From Gnetum montanum (Eukaryota; Streptophyta; Gnetopsida; Gnetales; Gnetaceae), in NCBI GenBank assembly GCA_015680685.1, contig MNCI01004869.1, positions 135,781-179,600 on the forward strand: a stretch of DNA of 43,820 bases, given 5' to 3'. Positions within the stretch are counted from its first letter, which is position 1. Each line of letters begins with the position of its first letter. Shown here piece after piece: positions 42,123-43,820 of the stretch. The position numbers and the translations under genes were made by a program. The notes under the pieces are model-generated. The model saw only the letters and a list, made by a program, of their open reading frames with translations. It was not told the origin of the DNA and ran no database searches.

Positions 42123-43820
42123 GAATGAAAACTCATCCTCGAGTTCCTTACAATGATATTAGGTAGGTATGGGATTATTGAAGGGAATGGAACTAATGGG
42201 ATGACATGTGAACGGGTCTTTAATACAAGACTTGACAAAAATTGGTGTTCATGACAACAAGGGTGAACACCTTATTACAATGACATCAGGCCACATTTGG
42301 CAGCTGAGAGAAAAGAGGAGAGAGAATAGAAGAGAAGAAGAGAGAAGAGTCTTGCTGCTACCAACGCCTAGATTGCGCCTTTCGTTGTCCATCCATAAGC
42401 GCATTATCAATTCCGCTCCTTGCATAGCTGCTTCAACAATGCTCCATTCCAAGTGTTTGCTCCAAATCCATTCCGTTGTTGTATGATTGCCATCTACACA
42501 CACAACACAATCATATATTAGCAAGGATAATTGAATCTTTAAGTAAATAATACCTTGCTTCGGTTTAGGTTCATTGGCTAGGTTGTGGTATGGTTGATAT
42601 GGATCTGTGAAAATGTAGATGATGACTACCGAAGGTATAGGGATTAGGAAGAAAAATAAAAAAATATGGGGCTTAGGAGAAAAATCGAAAAAGCAGGCCC
42701 TGTACCCCCATGACTAATTGCGAACCTCCATTAGTGTTAGAAAGGAGAAAGAAAAGGAGTAAGAGAGATAGGGGAAAAGGGACAACTATGGCATCAATCA
42801 AATGGATGTCAAGATGGAAATGAACAAAAATAAAAGAAAATTAATTGCAAAAATGTTAAGGAAAAGAAGTTAACTAATGTTCCAAATAAGAAGGTCAGTG
42901 GGTCCTCCCCAAAGCAGGCTCATGCCCTTAATGCCCTGACAATCCCACATTCTAAGAGTCCATAGGCTCTGGGAATGTCCTTTGAAACAAGAGTTAAAGT
43001 CTTAACTGCTAGAATTTACCAAAAAGAAAACAATGCATCAACCAAAATATATACAGAATTGATACACCTAGAAATGAGGTGAAAAATGGAGAGAAGGATG
43101 GGAAGAAGAGAAGTGGAATGGAATCCCAAGAACAAGGTGGTGTACAGCCCCTTGTGTGTTTTATGATTAATGTGATGTGGCGAATCTGATTCCAACTCTG
43201 GCTCAAACCAACCACTTCCAGTGACTTCACATCAATGCAGTTGATTAGACCATCCACTTGGATAACAAGGATGCATCTTCAAAGAGCCACCACCATTCCA
43301 ATGAAACAAAGGAGAGAATGGGAAGCGAGAAGTGCCTTAGTTAGAGGGAACACTTTGGTTCCATAACCAGTGCTTGTAGCCCAAATTTTATTTCGTCTAA
43401 GGGGTGTGCTTTGAATCCTCACTTTGGTTTTTTTTTGTGTTTTTATGCATGGGGACCACACCATGCAAAGACTTCTTTATTTTTATTGTCTCAGCTTCCG
43501 AAGAATGGGTAACATCGGAACAGTAAGAAGACTCAAGAAGAAAAAAACCAAGCACGTAAGTGAATAACCAACACAAGAGCATCAAGTTCCCTTGAAGTCA
43601 CACCCTTTGCAATCCTTGAGTCCTTCCTTAGTTTGAGAAATACCCAGTCACCAGTTCATTAAAAGTTCTTATTGGAAGGGAACTATACATTTCCAAGCCA
43701 TGGGAAACCATAGACTTTGATGGATGGATGGATGAAGTGATCTCATTGCCTTCCATATCAGAAGAGACATACCTTAGTATCAACATTGGAACTTAAAGGT
43801 AAAAACCAAACATTAGCAAT
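42110..43820 (-). mobile_element. 3' UTR of a minus-strand Tat/Athila-type element, running off the window
   Basis: Its reverse complement is collinear with 6392-8050 of element 1 from end to end. Position 43820 corresponds to 6392 (ATTGCTAATGTTTGGTTTTT). Exact words such as AAGTCTTTGCATGGTGTGGT and GTTCCCTCTAACTAAGGC are shared. The GA-rich tract (42307-42350) mirrors the CT-rich tract at 7811-7848. A second purine motif is at 42703-42715. No coding sequence is present; pol would lie beyond the right edge. Confidence 0.9.

Noticed and set aside
42208-42524. Opposed 91-92-codon frames near the right end
   Set aside because: They lie in the GA-rich part of the 3' UTR and have no counterpart frame in element 1 at 7750-7900.

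Overview
The window looks like intergenic DNA from a seed plant with a large, repeat-rich genome. A gymnosperm is a plausible guess, but the sequence cannot settle it. Nearly everything I can identify is a decayed transposable element. There are three Tat/Athila-type Ty3/gypsy elements on the plus strand and a fourth copy entering from the right on the minus strand. There is also the 5' end of a Tekay/Del-like gypsy element, an L1-type LINE, a possible tRNA-derived SINE and a 2.2-kb inverted repeat with LTR-like ends. I saw no intact host gene, rRNA or CRISPR array.

Layout: 1-1631 holds unassigned DNA with gene-like but broken segments. 1632-8851 is gypsy element 1: gag C-terminus, protease, RT, RNase H, integrase, a long 3' UTR and a 3' LTR, with the 5' end missing. 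8852-11980 holds a possible minus-strand LTR end, a field of CATGGT-type palindromic repeats and a 0.34-kb tandem duplication. 11980-13100 is a GC-richer segment leading into the LINE (about 13130-16900). 17660-18245 holds a tRNA-like unit, tandem duplications and a (TG)n tract. 18405-21843 is gypsy element 2 (gag plus protease). It is cut by a 2.7-kb LTR (21844-24575), which is followed by a tRNA-iMet-type primer binding site and a broken gag. 25690-26739 is AT-rich and ends in a purine tract. 26740-28935 is the long inverted repeat. 28936-38901 is gypsy element 3, with a 433-base N gap and an additional post-pol cassette. 38902-41051 carries the CATGGT repeats again. 41052-42109 is a minus-strand LTR and 42110-43820 its 3' UTR, collinear with 6392-8050.

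The gypsy copies share gag-PR-RT-RH-IN order, TGATGAG/CTCATCA-type LTR ends, palindromes between the LTR start and the TATA box, and a recurrent AGTCATGGGG motif. All are full of stop codons, many explained by G:C to A:T transitions, several of which hit catalytic or metal-binding codons.

The most interesting signals are: (1) a promoter-like nested palindrome plus TATA box followed by a degenerate ORF of several hundred codons between pol and the 3' LTR of element 3, replaced by a shorter unrelated stretch in element 1; (2) the 2.2-kb inverted repeat, which could fold into a long hairpin; (3) repeated PPT-like motifs inside the elements; (4) palindromes in the U3 of every LTR of this group. 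All identifications are by eye from motifs and internal comparison.
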